Source: Rhyzopertha dominica
Lineage: Eukaryota; Arthropoda; Insecta; Coleoptera; Bostrichidae
Length of the DNA: 64,000 bases
Assembly: GCA_025024175.1 (NCBI GenBank)
Contig: QCXZ01000003.1
Coordinates: 1,674,001 to 1,738,000, forward strand
Reading direction: 5' to 3'
Position 1 is the stretch's first letter; every line of letters begins with the position of its first letter. Of this stretch, positions 38,501 through 49,583 are shown in pieces. A program made the position numbers and the translations under genes. The notes under the pieces are model-generated. The model did no database searches. It saw only the letters and a program-made list of their open reading frames with translations, and was not told where the DNA came from.

Positions 38501-41500
38501 AAGTCAATCGCTATAGGTTTTGAACCGAATGTAATACAGGGAAGCTCTAACGAGGTAGTTTTGGCAACTAAATGAGTTCTACAGGACTACACCAGGAATC
38601 CGCGAGTAAAGTTCCAAAGCATTACAAATTTAGTCCTTAAGAGCATAGTGAGGACGATATAAATAGAAGACGGGACCATTTTTTTGCTCGGTTCACTGCT
38701 AAACTTATTAAAGTAGGTAAAATTCTTCACCACAGGATAGCACTATTGCCAAGGCAACAATATTTGTTCGCCTACTAGTAACATTACCAGGAAGTAAAGT
38801 GTCTTTCTATGCAATCCATATTTCAAATTGTGATTTAAGCCGGAATCAAAATTTAATCATCCACGTTTTAAAAAGCTCTCTACTGGGCGCTCTAATCTGC
38901 TTTTGAATGCACAAAACTTTAAACTGATGCTTAAGCTTAGGGCAAAACGACTTTTTTAAGCTAACTAACCTCGATTAGGTATACTTCTTCCTAGGTACCT
39001 ATAGATATAACGGGAGCTGCAAGATCTACATATGGAGAAAAGAATCAACTTTTATTTTTGTTGTGTATTTCATATTTCATAAAATAATAAGATCAGGTTA
39101 ATTTTTTTTCCTGCATCGTAACTTTCAGCAATACAAATGCTATTTTTCTACGAGAAGTAGTAGAACAGGATAATGATTTTCTTCTGCTTCGTGGTTAAGC
39201 TATTGTATACACGCAAGTACAGTGAATAGGAAAGAATGCTGATTTAAAATAATCACTGTAACCACACATCTGAAATGGCAAATACCGATGCGCGATGTGA
39301 TCAGATTATAGCTGAAATGCATGTAACTAAATTAGGATGTCCACTACCGATACGATCTTTTGATTCAAGTTTATGGGTTTAGTTGAACAGTTAATTATGG
39401 CGAAGTTTAGTGAAATGCCCCAACGCAAATTATAACCCTTGCAAATGTAATGGCACAATTTGCAAGCTATCTCGATTATTTGGTTCATTGGGAAACTATT
39501 CTTTACTACTGGGTGTTCTAATTAAAGTTCATGTAAATCTGTTAAAGTTTTCCTTCGTATCCTTATGAAATGAAGGCGGTATATCATTTAAGAGGGATAC
39601 TACCGAATCGTTTGTTCGGCTTCCTTATCACTATAAGGATCCGTAGACCTACGATATGATCACGTAAAATCTCAGCCTACACATTAAGTATTTTGGTCTT
39701 TAAGTGTGTTATACTGAGAAGCAATTATCAAAAAGTATGTTTTTGTTTTCTTAAAATAATCAAATCTTTTTACCAGCTGCATCCACAAATAATAAAGCAA
39801 TTAAACGGAGTCATTTTGAACTTTTAAGAAAAATTATAAATTTACGTATTTAAAGTGATTTAACATTTCCTGAAAAATACTGAATTTTTGAAAAAAACTG
39901 ATCGCCTTTTCTTTCACATTTTCAAAACGGATCTTCCAAATCAGGTTTCCTATTCATTAGCTAAAGATAGTAGCTGCCAAGGGTTATTGGTTGTTCTAAA
40001 GAAAACCCAAAGTTGTACATGACGCGCTAACTGAAGAAATTTACTTACACAAACGGTGTGGCTTCTGAGGTGTAAAAATGGTAATGGAACGGGAGAAATC
40101 CGGAAAATTCTGCAGTCAATGAGATTTTTCTACCCAACTGCACACTGACTCAACTAATATAACACATTAGCCCTCGCACTCAGCCTCGAATCCCTTTCGG
40201 ATAATTACAAAACTTGCATAAATGCTGGCTTGAATAGTGCGTCCACTTTAAACTAGCAAGCAAAAGTGCACTCCTCTCACAGAATCGAATTGTTTCGTAC
40301 GAGAAAAAGAACCCACAAAAACCGATCAGAAGATAAAGCGTCGATCTGCGCTTTATTTAGAATAACGAGACAATAGTTGCCTATCCTTCAGGTAAAAATA
40401 CACGAAATTACCAAATTTTATTAAAGTTTGAAAAACGAACGTAACACTATGATACAAACTATTGAAGGTGGCTCGTCTTAACTGAAATATCAGGTATTGC
40501 AACGGAACTTCAATAGACAAAAACACTTTTGATTGGACTTCTGGCACTAAAATGAGGATAATCATAAAATCTTTGTGACTCTGACCTGTTCTGACCTGAC
40601 CCACGCATATTTTTAAACACGTAAGGTTTCCTAGTGTTATGGTCCCATTTGGATATTAAAGGTCATATCGGCCTAAAATCGTCCCAAGAATTTGTGGCTG
40701 TCTAGCAAAAATTTTTACGAACCTTTCGCCTGCAGTATTGATTTCCCAAAGCGAAAAATTGCGTCTGCATCAACAAAATGCAATCCCACTTATTTCAAGA
40801 AATAAACGTATTAANGTTGCACAATCGACGTCTTTCTTTGGCCAAGGAAACCGCAGCTGTGACGTACCGGACAGGCAAGCAGTTTTCCAATAAACATCAA
40901 TTATTGTCACGATGAATCAAATACAACAGTTATCAATCCGGCTCAGACGAGGAAGGAGATCGATACAACAAACACAGCGTGTGTTGGAATCGCGCAAAGC
41001 TTCAAAAATAAACTAGCACGGACACGGCGAAATATAAATTATTAAGGCTGTCGGTTTCGCGGATGTACTGGCGAAGTGGGAAAATTAATCGCATCCGCCC
41101 CAACTTGCGCTTAAACTAAATGATAATGTTGAGGGGAACTTTGACATCGGTGGCAGGTCAGGTCACAGCATTGCAAACACTTTTGGTCCATTTGTAATAC
41201 AATATGGGGGGACATAATAAATACAAAATGATAGTTTTAAATTGACTTTCATTGCCTAAAAATATTTATTTATTTCTTATTTAATGCACAATGTCTCGGT
41301 TTTGTTATCATATACATTTGACACGATTTTACTTGTTTGCTTTTATTGCTTTTGTGGTTCTGGTTATTCAAGTAATTTTGGTGTATAGCGTGTGTTTTAA
41401 AGACTATAGTTTTTTCGTGTCGCCCTTCATTAAAAAATACATAATATCAGAACTGAGACAATTGGGTGTTTTCCACTAATCGTAAGCATTACCATTAGCA

Positions 41501-42105
41501 TAATATTATTAACTACTCAAATAAGGTGTTTTTGTGTTAAGTGGGCATCACACAAGAAAACACAGTTTCTGAAGCAGTCAATAATAATGAAGCTAAACGA
41601 CAAAAATTTTTACTGTTCTTCAACTTGAATCAAATTTTAAGTTTCCTGCACAAGATATTAACATAAAAACGTTTAGAAATTGTCTAATTTGGGTGTTAAT
41701 AATAATTACACCGAAATCATGTGCTTGAACAAAGTGGTTGAAGACAAATTTAACTCGAGCATTTAGACTAAAAATTCTATGCGTACATACATACATATAT
41801 ATGTACATACTCAGAGTAAGACGGTACATGCATTCAGAGTAGATATAAAATAGAAATAGAAATTATAGACTTGTTTATACAATGTAGAATAAAAAAAATA
41901 GATTACAATAACCATAAAAGTTACAATTATTACAAAATTACAAATAATATTTGTTGTATATCGTAGGATGAAGTGAATACAATAAAGCTTAATACAAAAC
42001 ATCTTTATAATTACTGTTTGCCACCCGAAACCATACTCAAAGATTAACTTATAGATGTTTATTTCGTGGAGTCCTTTTGATTATTATATATGTTTATTTT
42101 TGTAG
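35545..42105. other. Long stretch without a recognised gene
   Basis: I see no recognisable protein or RNA gene. A cluster of N bases at 36620-36671 marks uncertain sequence. A single small frame at 41291-41479 (MSRFCYHIHLTRFYLFAFIA, then a hydrophobic run) could encode a one-span membrane peptide of 62 residues, but I have no family for it and weak reason to think it is real. The patch 40840-41170 is GC-richer. Confidence 0.45.
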
Positions 42106-42147
42106 GTTTAGGCCCCTAATTATCTAAAATTAAAAAACTTTGTGTTT

Positions 42148-42185
42148 GTATGACGTTTCGATCTTTATTTCGATCTTTTTCGAAT
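42148..42185 (-). ncRNA. Degenerate hammerhead-like core, Penelope-like 2
   Basis: On the minus strand GATC-GAAATAAA-GATC forms a possible stem II (42060s region is outside; the pairs are 42072-42075 type in position 42160-42175) followed by GAAACGTC (GAAA at 42156-42159). The CTGANGA part has decayed to TTCGAAA. Position at the 3' side of the Penelope-like ORF supports the reading, but the core is damaged. Confidence 0.35.
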
Positions 42186-42523
42186 ACAAATATTATGTTA
42201 TAACTGACAAAACTGACAATAAATTAATTTGACATTTACAATTTCGATGTTATTATAAAATGTACTTCAGAGTTCGTACCAGTGTTATAATAATTTTAAC
42301 ATCAAATCCTTTAGGATTTTTTAGTGTGAGTGTTTATGAAGTTTGTATGTGTTTGTGTGTTTAATTGATGTTATTGTAGGTGTTACTTAGTCCTTGCATG
42401 TCTGTCCTGTCTTTTACACATGTGTTTATGTTTTTTTGTATATGAATCATTTCCAAAAATTGTCTTTTATATCTATGTGGTTCTGTAGCAATAATTTGGG
42501 TGTTATCGAAATCGAAAGTGTGA

Positions 42524-43740
42524 TTAGTTATTTTTTAATGTTTTTTTCAAAGCAGTGTAGTTGTTATTACTTTTATGTTGTTGTATTCTGTTTTTTAGAT
42601 ATTGTTTTGTTTGTCCTATATATTGTTTATTGCAGTCTTTACATTTTATACTGTATATAGTGCATGTTCTTATATCGTGTGGTGTTTTTGTTTTTAATGG
42701 TGTGTAGAATTGTTTAATTGTGTTTATTGGTTTATATGTAGTTTCTATATCATATGGTTTTAGTATGTTTTTTATTTTTTGTGTAAGTGGTGTGGTTACG
42801 TACGTTATGCTTGTGGTTTTAACTTGTTTTTCATATAGCATTCTATTATACATTTTTCTGTTTGTTGTTTTATGGAGTTGTGTATTAGTTTAGTGGGGCA
42901 ATTGTTATTTTTTAGTATTTTAGTTATTGTGTGTAAACTTCCAATTCTATTTTCTGGACTAGTTAATTTTATTATTCGGAGTATTGTATTGTTCAATAGA
43001 GCTAATTTTTGTTTGTAGGGGTGGTTAGACTGATAATTTAGGAATCTTCTGGATGCCGTTTGTTTTGAGCACCATTTTTGTGGTAATTTTATTATTCTTT
43101 TTAATCAATGTAAGGTCAAGATAGTTAATTTTGTTGTTCTTCTCTGTTTCTATGGTTAATTGTAATTTTGGGTGATAGTTATTAAATATATGTAAAACTT
43201 CATTCGCTTTATTTTCCGGTACTATCAAAAACAGATCATCTACATATCTTGCATACATTTTTATGTAATTTACTTTGTTTGTTATAGTTGTTTCTAAATC
43301 TTCCATTATTAATTACGCTATACTGCTTGGGGGATCCCATTGTCACTCTATCTATTTGTTTATAAAAGTTATTTTTAAATTGGAAATAATTTGTAAAAAA
43401 TGTAACATTTAAAGCTTTTATAAATTCTGTTTTTGGTATATTGGTATATTGTTCTAACTTCTGCCAAGTTTTCGCGATAATAGGTTCTATTAAAGTTATT
43501 GGAATGTTTGTGTAAAGAGAAATTACGTCTAAAGAAATCATCAAATTGTTATTTAGAATATACATATTGGAAATTTTGTCTTTAAATTCAAGAGCTTTTA
43601 ATATAAAATTGGTTTTTATTTAATATGTTTTTTTAAGATACTGTTTAAGTATTTGGCTGGTTGTATGTTATTTATTATAGGTCTAAGAGGGAGGTTGGGT
43701 TTGTGTAGCTTTGGTTGTCCATATAAATTTTGGGTGATAA
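42524..43740 (-). pseudogene. Penelope-like reverse transcriptase and GIY-YIG endonuclease, broken
   Basis: Pieces in order: SPKIYGQPKLHKPNLPLRPI INN (RT motif 1, 43740-43620), ISLDVISLYTNIPITLIEPI (motif A, Asp of the SLDV block), FKNNFYKQIDRVTMGSPKQY (motif B), KMYARYVDDLFLIVPENKAN (motif C, YVDD), INYLDLTLIKK, a linker with SPENRIGSLHTITKILKNNN and the endonuclease CTIYSIKCKDCNKQYIGQTK QYLKNRIQQHKSNNN. The CKDC pair before YIG is typical. A stop after the first piece and at least three frameshifts make it inactive. Confidence 0.92.
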
Positions 43741-43745
43741 TGCGT

Positions 43746-44541
43746 TATATATTATAAGGCTATATGCTGTTTCATTTGAAACATATGAAAAACATTGTTA
43801 TACCTAAAATATAATAGAAAAAAATAATATTATATTAATATCCCCTCTTTTGAGATGAGGCTCAGAAGATTCTAACGAAGATAGGCGTTCGTGGGACAAG
43901 AAAACGCCTTTACGGTTTCGATCTGGATTCGAGCCCGTTCTGCTTCGAAATTCTCATACAGGCGCAATCTGCCAAAGCTTCGGGACTTGATATCGGGACA
44001 ATAAAGTGAATCCCCCGATTCCCACTGTATGGAGCAACGCTTTACGTACGCCTCGAATTAAACGATGTAGTGAGCCCGTGGATTAACAAGGGTCTGTGAC
44101 CATCTCTCCATGAATAAGGAGGAAAACTCGCCCATGGGCGACACCGACTAATGGGACGCTACACCGTAATTTCGCACTAAACGAGATTACCCACGTGGTG
44201 TTTTGTCGTAATTAAGTTGTTTGTGAGTGGATAATTACGATTTAATACGCCGTTAAACAAGACGCCCTTTTGCGCTGGGGATAGTTTGCCGTACACCCAC
44301 TGAAGATTGGGACTTTTGAACCTGTAGCCTGTAGGGATTTTAATCGGTATAATGAAGCGTCTAGACGGTAAGCACTCGATATTTCCAAACTCAAATGCTC
44401 AGGTTTGATTTGGCAGTAATGGTCTCGCTTCTGATATCGCTATTTAAGTTTAATGAACATCCGTGGCAATGATTTTTGAGCTGGTTTATTGGGTAATAGG
44501 GCGATTACAGTCTGATGCATAAACGTTGTAGGTACCGCTAG
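43746..44541. other. GC-richer non-coding stretch, nothing recognised
   Basis: The part 43860-44300 is clearly richer in GC than the Penelope-like element on its left, with many stops in all frames. It reads like conserved-style non-coding DNA. A string resembling a tRNA B box near 43925 has no matching A box or cloverleaf. Confidence 0.4.
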
Positions 44542-44543
44542 TA

Positions 44544-46180
44544 CGAGCCCTGACACAAAAATGTTCGGACATCAACTGATTTTTCGTAAAAGTTTGAAAA
44601 TTTCTTTAAGGGATTCAATATCATGTTTTTCTTTTATAGGACACTATAATATGTATTGTTTTACATCATATTTACGACATTGTTTTGAAATAACATAATA
44701 TTTATTTATAAAAATAAACTAATGTTGATAACAATACAATATTTATTGACACATAGATGTTCGGACAATACATGTCAATAGCCGGTTGCGTCTCCTTTTG
44801 CCTTAATAACTGCTTTTATTCTGGCAGATATAGTTTTTACAAGCTTTTCGCAATCTTCTGCGGTAAAAGAATCCCATATATTTTGCTATTTTACGCACAA
44901 ATCAGAAATGTTGCGCTGCGGATCATTTCTTAATTGCTGCTTCATCTTGTNCCATATAGTTTCGATTACATTTAGATCAGAACTGCTGGAGGGCCAGTCA
45001 AGGACGGAAATGTTGTTGTCTTGCAGCCACTTTCTTGTGGTCTTGACTGTATGGCAGGAGGCGCCATCTTGTTGAAAAGTAAAATTTCCATCAGGTGATA
45101 ACATTGGAATTGACACCAACAAATTGGTTTCAAGAATATTCTGATATTTTACTGCGTTTACAGTTCCGTCTATAAAGTGCAGTTTTCCAACACCATTAGC
45201 AGACATGCTTCCCCATGCCATAACACCTGATGGAAATTCCATTTTTCTTTTTAGGCCGTCTTTGTGAAAGGCTTCATTTTTGTTTCTTATAACACGTGAT
45301 CGATGGTCGTCCACGCAAACATTAAATTTTGATTCATCACTAAAAATGATCCTTTTCCAATCTTCGAAAGTCCACAATGCCCATTCCTTTGCTCACTCTA
45401 ATCGTCTCTTTTTTTGTTTTTCCGTGACGAACGGCTTTCCTTTTGTCTTAAGCAATGATAATGATGAATATGATATTTTGCTTAAACATAACATACGTAC
45501 CTTATAAAAATGTAAACCAGAGTTATGAATCCAGCGACGATACGTTTCTCGTGAAACATTTCCCATTGTTTCTTCATTCCATTTTGCTATTATTTCTCTT
45601 AATGTACTTCGACGATCAGTTTTACAAAATCCGATCAAGACATGTTTGCATTCTGGAAGTGACTGCGTGGCCGACCAGCACCATGTCTTGAAATGTGATT
45701 GAACTCGTTTCTCTATACTTTTTCACAATATCTGACACCGTGGACTTTGCGACATTTATTTGCTTAGCAATATCCCGAAACGTTTTTCCTTGGTGAAACA
45801 GTTTTACAATTAATTCTCTGATTGCACGATTAGTTGCTTTACCGCGTGACATTTTGTAGTCAATTGATATCTAATCGACTTAATTGTCAAGTTAAAAGTC
45901 ACATGGAAACATATTCTTTTGTTTCCAAAGCTTGCTATTTATTTGTTTTACTAAGGTGTCCGAACATTAATGTGTCAGCAAATATTGCATTGTTATCAAC
46001 ATTAGCTTAGTTCTATAAATCAATATTATTTTATTTCAAAACAATGTCGTAAATATGATGCAAAACAATACATATTATAGTGTCCTATAAATGGAAAACA
46101 TGATATCGAATACCTTACGGAAATTTTCAAACTTCTACGAAAAATCAGTTGATGTCCGAACATTTTTGTGTTAGGGNTCG
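44544..46180 (-). mobile_element. Tc1 element, complete ends, IR/DR type
   Basis: The 1,637-bp element is flanked by TA on both sides (44542-44543 and 46181-46182). The terminal inverted repeats are about 220 bp and near identical: the left starts CGAGCCCTGACACAAAAATG and the right, read inward, starts CGANCCCTAACACAAAAATG. Each repeat holds two direct repeats with ATGTTCGGAC (outer at about 44561 and inner at about 44758 on the left, mirrored on the right), the IR/DR arrangement of the long-TIR Tc1 group. Both ends are complete; only the transposase is damaged. Confidence 0.95.
44775..45852 (-). pseudogene. Tc1-type (DD34E) transposase, broken
   Basis: From the ATG at 45852 the protein starts MSRGKATNRAIRELIVKLFH with FRDIAKQINVAKSTVSDIVK KY, the first helix-turn-helix. 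After a frameshift near 45630 comes RRSTLREIIAKWNEETMGNV SRETYRRW, the second. The catalytic part has IIFSDESKFNV (Asp), FQQDGASCHTVK (Asp) and SSDLNVIETIW (Glu), spacing 34. It ends AEDCEKLVKTISARIKAVIK AKG...GY with TGA at 44775-44777. Besides the frameshift there is TGA at 45393-45395, TAG at 44886-44888 and one N. Full length, about 359 codons. The catalytic triad is intact. Confidence 0.93.
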
Positions 46181-46182
46181 TA

Positions 46183-47628
46183 CAGCTATATGGATATAAA
46201 AAACGTACCATCACAATAAATCAATCACGACGGATTTAACCAACTATCACGTACGTATTACAAAAAAGGAATTACTGAACTGCAAAAAATATTAATATAT
46301 GTCCTGTTTAAGCAACGCTTATCTACAATGGACAAAAAACAATAGCACTTAGCTGTGGAAGTGAGCTGGATTCCAACAGCTAATTAAAAAAAAACAGCCA
46401 AGGCGTCAGGTAATTTCTAAGCCTAACAAAGTTCCACTACAAAACACTGTTAAGGAAAATTATCAAAATAAAAGTGAAACTAGAGGTTTGCGAAAGAACT
46501 AAAAAACAGCTATTATTATTCGCTTATTACAAAATTGTTACAATAATTTTTGAAATATTTACATTTAACATTTTCAACTTTCCCCGTATTGTTATAGTTG
46601 TCTTCTTTGCATTTTCCATCGTTTAATCGCGTCGGTATTTCCAGTGGAATACGTTCGCCACGTATATATTTCTAATGTTTCGATTTAGCATTCTGAACTT
46701 CCCCCGTATTTCCAGAATTCTCTTCAAAGTATTTTTCCTTTCGCACCTGCATTTCCAGTAAAATGTGCTTCTTGGGGACCACTTTTTACCGCGGCGTCGA
46801 CAAAAACCCTCAGAGATTAATGCGAGTCAGTGTGGTTTTCACGAGCCGTTAGATTCGTATTTGCGGTAGTATTTAAAACAGGTGTGTTGTGAAAATTCGT
46901 TGATCGGTCTATGAACATATTATGCAACGTTTTGTATTTTTGCATTTTAATATATTAAATTCATTTCTAATTTTGTATTCGTACTTCTGGAAATAAATCT
47001 TGTGTTGCTTTTGAGTGAAACCGTACGCTTTTTTATATTCGTCTCTTACAGTTGCGGTTGGATCACTTAGGGTGGCGTTTTGGAAATCTTAGCGATATTT
47101 GTGAGTAAATTAGCGACACTTAGGCAGTTCAGCTCTTCTAGTGATTGAATTTCCGCTCACCTTTCTTGGTTTTGTTATTTATAAATATTTTGGAGGTAAA
47201 CAAACCAAGTGGAGCTCACATTTCTAACGGAATAATTTGGTTAATTTCTTGATAACCCCGACCCGTCTCCACAGAGCTAGAGAGGCACTCAATTACGTTC
47301 AAATATTCGTGCGGAATCTTTAACCTGCGGGATCAATTGCAAGAGCTTTTGTTAATTGTTGTTTCGTGAACGTAACGTTAAAATACCGATACACTTTAAT
47401 GAAGGTTTAAAATTAAAATTATTATATTTGGAGCTAGACGCACTTATTGAAAACGAATCTAGGATTGGTGCAATGCAAGAAATTCTATACCTCACTACAT
47501 TTTGAATTGCATTTATTTTTGTACTAACAAATGTCTAACACAAAACTTGAATATCTACTGGAGGATGAAATTTTAAAGTACCATAAGCAACCTGTATTAG
47601 GTTACATTTATTTCTAATTAATAAATGG
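46183..47628. other. Non-coding stretch with tandem duplication
   Basis: No gene seen. It contains the imperfect tandem duplication listed separately and ends at the hammerhead motif at 47629. A string GCGGTTGGATCACTTAGGGT near 47054 recalls the 3' end of small-subunit rRNA but nothing around it is rRNA. Confidence 0.5.
46551..46785. repeat. Imperfect tandem duplication, unit about 125 bp
   Basis: Two adjacent units align in direct orientation: 46551-46655 (ATTTAACATTTTCAACTTTC, CCCGTATT, GTCTTCTTTGCATTTTCC, GGTATTTCCAGTGGAATACG) and 46672-46785 (ATTTAGCATTCTGAACTTCC, CCCGTATT, CTCTTCAAAGTATTTTTCC, TGCATTTCCAGTAAAATGTG). Divergence is high, so the event is old. Neither unit has an open frame. 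It may be part of a larger satellite or a local duplication. Confidence 0.6.
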
Positions 47629-48064
47629 TGCCTTGGTCAATCTGCACTGACCCTACTACTAATTTCGCCCTGTTGGGGCTCATCAGGATTGACCAAGGCA
47701 AATGATTTATTTCCTCTTGCTGCCGCAGAGCTTCTCCGATGCCATCGACAGGAACCTGCACTAGGTCGGTGTCTAACACAGTTATACATAGACCACCTAG
47801 TTCGTAAAATACGATTTCCCACACAAGAAGAAAGTTAGCAGCATATTCGCTCATTATTAGCTCAAAATACGCATCAATAAACTCCCCCTTTGACCTAATA
47901 GCAACGGGGTTGCTGGCTGCCGAGGCATCGCTCGTAGAGAATAAGCGGAATGGCCGTCTCGGTCGACATCCGAATACTAAACAAGCGCATTCACCATCCA
48001 GTCGCGAAGTCTCCTGTCTTTTTGCAGCAAAACTGCAAGTAAAGAATTGCTTATGCCTCGGCAT
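47618..48064 (-). other. 148-codon open frame overlapping a hammerhead, unrecognised
   Basis: The minus strand is open for 148 codons from an ATG at 48064. It has no motif I know; it contains a hydrophobic middle (YAANFLLVWEIVFYELGGLC) and its last 24 codons are read straight through the hammerhead at 47629-47700. The GC-rich half (47890-48064) differs from the rest. The frame is probably chance or a retroelement remnant, not a host gene; I cannot name it. Pieces of this length do arise by chance in GC-rich patches. Confidence 0.25.
47629..47700 (-). ncRNA. Hammerhead ribozyme motif with perfect 14-bp stem I
   Basis: On the minus strand: TGCCTTGGTCAATC (stem I, 47687-47700), CTGATGA (47680-47686), stem II GCCC-CAACA-GGGC (47667-47679), GAAA (47663-47666), twenty bases (47643-47662), then GATTGACCAAGGCA (47629-47642), an exact complement of the first strand. 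All invariant core bases are present. The weak point is stem III: the twenty bases do not fold well and the base that should be U next to the cleavage site is C. It may be a lightly decayed copy. Confidence 0.7.
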
Positions 48065-49026
48065 TTATTATTGCCGACTTTGGACATTTCGAGTTATTTA
48101 GCGGAATTATTTATGGGCGCTCTTTAAAGGGGGATCCCATTAGCATGCCGACCGGATGCGGCGCTTCTTGCTGCAAATCTAGTCATTTTTATGGATCTGG
48201 CGAGATGCAGTGTTCGTTGTGGGGTATTTATTATTAGATTTGCTGAAGTGGTGGTGTTCAGGCAGCGGTTTCAGTCCCCCTCACCCTGCCTTTATTTAAA
48301 ACAAAAGCACATCATGCAGCTTCTACTTATTTATGTGCATTATCCATTTATAAAAAAATTTTACGGATATAACGAATCTGAGGCATAAAGAAGAAATAAA
48401 TACAGTTTAGAAACGTTTCCATAAAATTCACTGTGTCATTGCATCCCTCACCCTCAACAACAACGTTTTCACCAACTTCGAAAGAGGAGATAGAAATACC
48501 GTAAATTTGGTTTTAATGTATTTGTTTTAAATATCAAGAATCAGCACCGGTATTCTATTTACGACCATAACTTTGATTATAAGGACAGTGCTTGCCGAAG
48601 TATATTGAAGATTTGCCATTGAATGTATATGAACCGTGATTTTATCAAATTTATAGTGCATGAGGAGTTGCGAACGAACTCGTGAAATGAAATGCCTTCC
48701 TCGATCACCTGATCTTTTGGATCTTTATCTCCGGGGCAGAATAACATCAAAGGTACACATGCTACTAGTGCAGTTGACACTAGAGAAAGACTCCTTCAAG
48801 CAGCCTTCGGACTGTTAAATGGAGAAACACTTCAGAAGGAAAGTGTTCTCTGGCTTAAGACAATGAGAAACAAATAAAGGCTAGCACATAGAGTGGCTTT
48901 TGCATTTTTCAAGTCAATCTATTTATTATAGGAGTATTGATGCCTCCGGTGCTTATAAATGTTGGTAGGTAACTAGTTAAAGTTCAATTGACTTGTTTGA
49001 CGGCGCTAAATGAAACATTTTATTAA
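48065..49026. other. Non-coding stretch, nothing recognised
   Basis: GC-rich at its left edge, AT-rich further on. No RNA gene, mobile-element protein or repeat was recognised up to the start of the inverted Penelope-like pair. Confidence 0.45.
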
Positions 49027-49087
49027 TAATATAATAATTATAACACTTGGTAATGTTTCAGATTTTATTGAGTTTAACCTCTTACAT

Positions 49088-49113
49088 GTTTCGGCTTATT
49101 AGGCCTTTCTCAA
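49088..49113 (-). ncRNA. Degenerate hammerhead core, left copy
   Basis: On the minus strand TTTGAGAAAGGCCTAATAAG CCGAAAC gives a stem II GGC/GCC and GAAA, but the CTGANGA block has become TTGAGAA. The same change is in the right copy (50381-50405), so it predates the pair. It is a family feature at the same place as hammerheads in other Penelope-like ends. Confidence 0.4.
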
Positions 49114-49199
49114 AGAGTTTACAAAACGAAACTGTTGCTTAAAGTTAGATGCAGATCCCACGAGCCTCTATACCTACGAGCGGGTGACATTTATGGCAG

Positions 49200-49583
49200 C
49201 GTTGATAAACAAACTAGGGAATTCCACTTGATCGTTACAGATATTTTTGTGGGGGTTGTTAAGTGTTCTGTTTATGTGTAGCTGTTCCAGTAATCCTAAC
49301 CTGATGCCGTTTTGAACGTTATGTAATATTTTAAATCTTTTTTCGTCAAATGTATGATTGAGAGTTACACAATGTTTTAAAAAGCCAGTTAAGGTCCTAT
49401 TATTTAATATGGATTTCTTATGTCCTTTAATTCTTTCCTTAAAACTACGACCTGTGCAACCTATATAACTAATATTATTTATATTATTATTTTATACTTA
49501 CTGATTGTTTAGATTCAGCATGAATTAATGTAACGGTAGTGGTTGGTTTTCTATAAATGCTAAAATTTAGTTTTCCTGAACTA
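49200..49583 (-). pseudogene. Penelope-like family 3: left copy with internal deletion
   Basis: The minus strand encodes FSIYRKPTTTVTLIHAESKQ SVSIK at 49570-49490. After about 15 bases of new AT-rich sequence it resumes at NISYIGCTGRSFKERIKEHK (49475 downwards) and continues to the same end as the right copy. About 390 bp of linker present in the right copy are missing. It ends in the inverted 3' terminal repeat at 49027. Confidence 0.88.

Larger units (their letters stand above)
42106..43745 (-). mobile_element. Penelope-like retroelement 2, degraded
   Basis: Minus-strand coding pieces from 43740 to 42524 give a reverse transcriptase followed by a GIY-YIG endonuclease, and the 3' flank ends with a degenerate hammerhead-like string. 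The copy is strikingly AT-rich and rich in Asn, Lys and Ile codons, unlike Penelope-like element 1, so it is a separate family. Its 5' part before the RT is missing or not recognised. Confidence 0.9.

Noticed and set aside
41291..41479. 62-codon frame with a hydrophobic segment
   Set aside because: AT-rich DNA often gives hydrophobic short frames; no family, no splice context, so not called as a gene.
43915..43945. Sequence resembling a tRNA B box on the minus strand
   Set aside because: No A box, acceptor stem or cloverleaf could be drawn around it.
47045..47075. GCGGTTGGATCACTTAGGGT, recalling the 3' end of small-subunit rRNA
   Set aside because: Flanks show no rRNA similarity; a short chance match.
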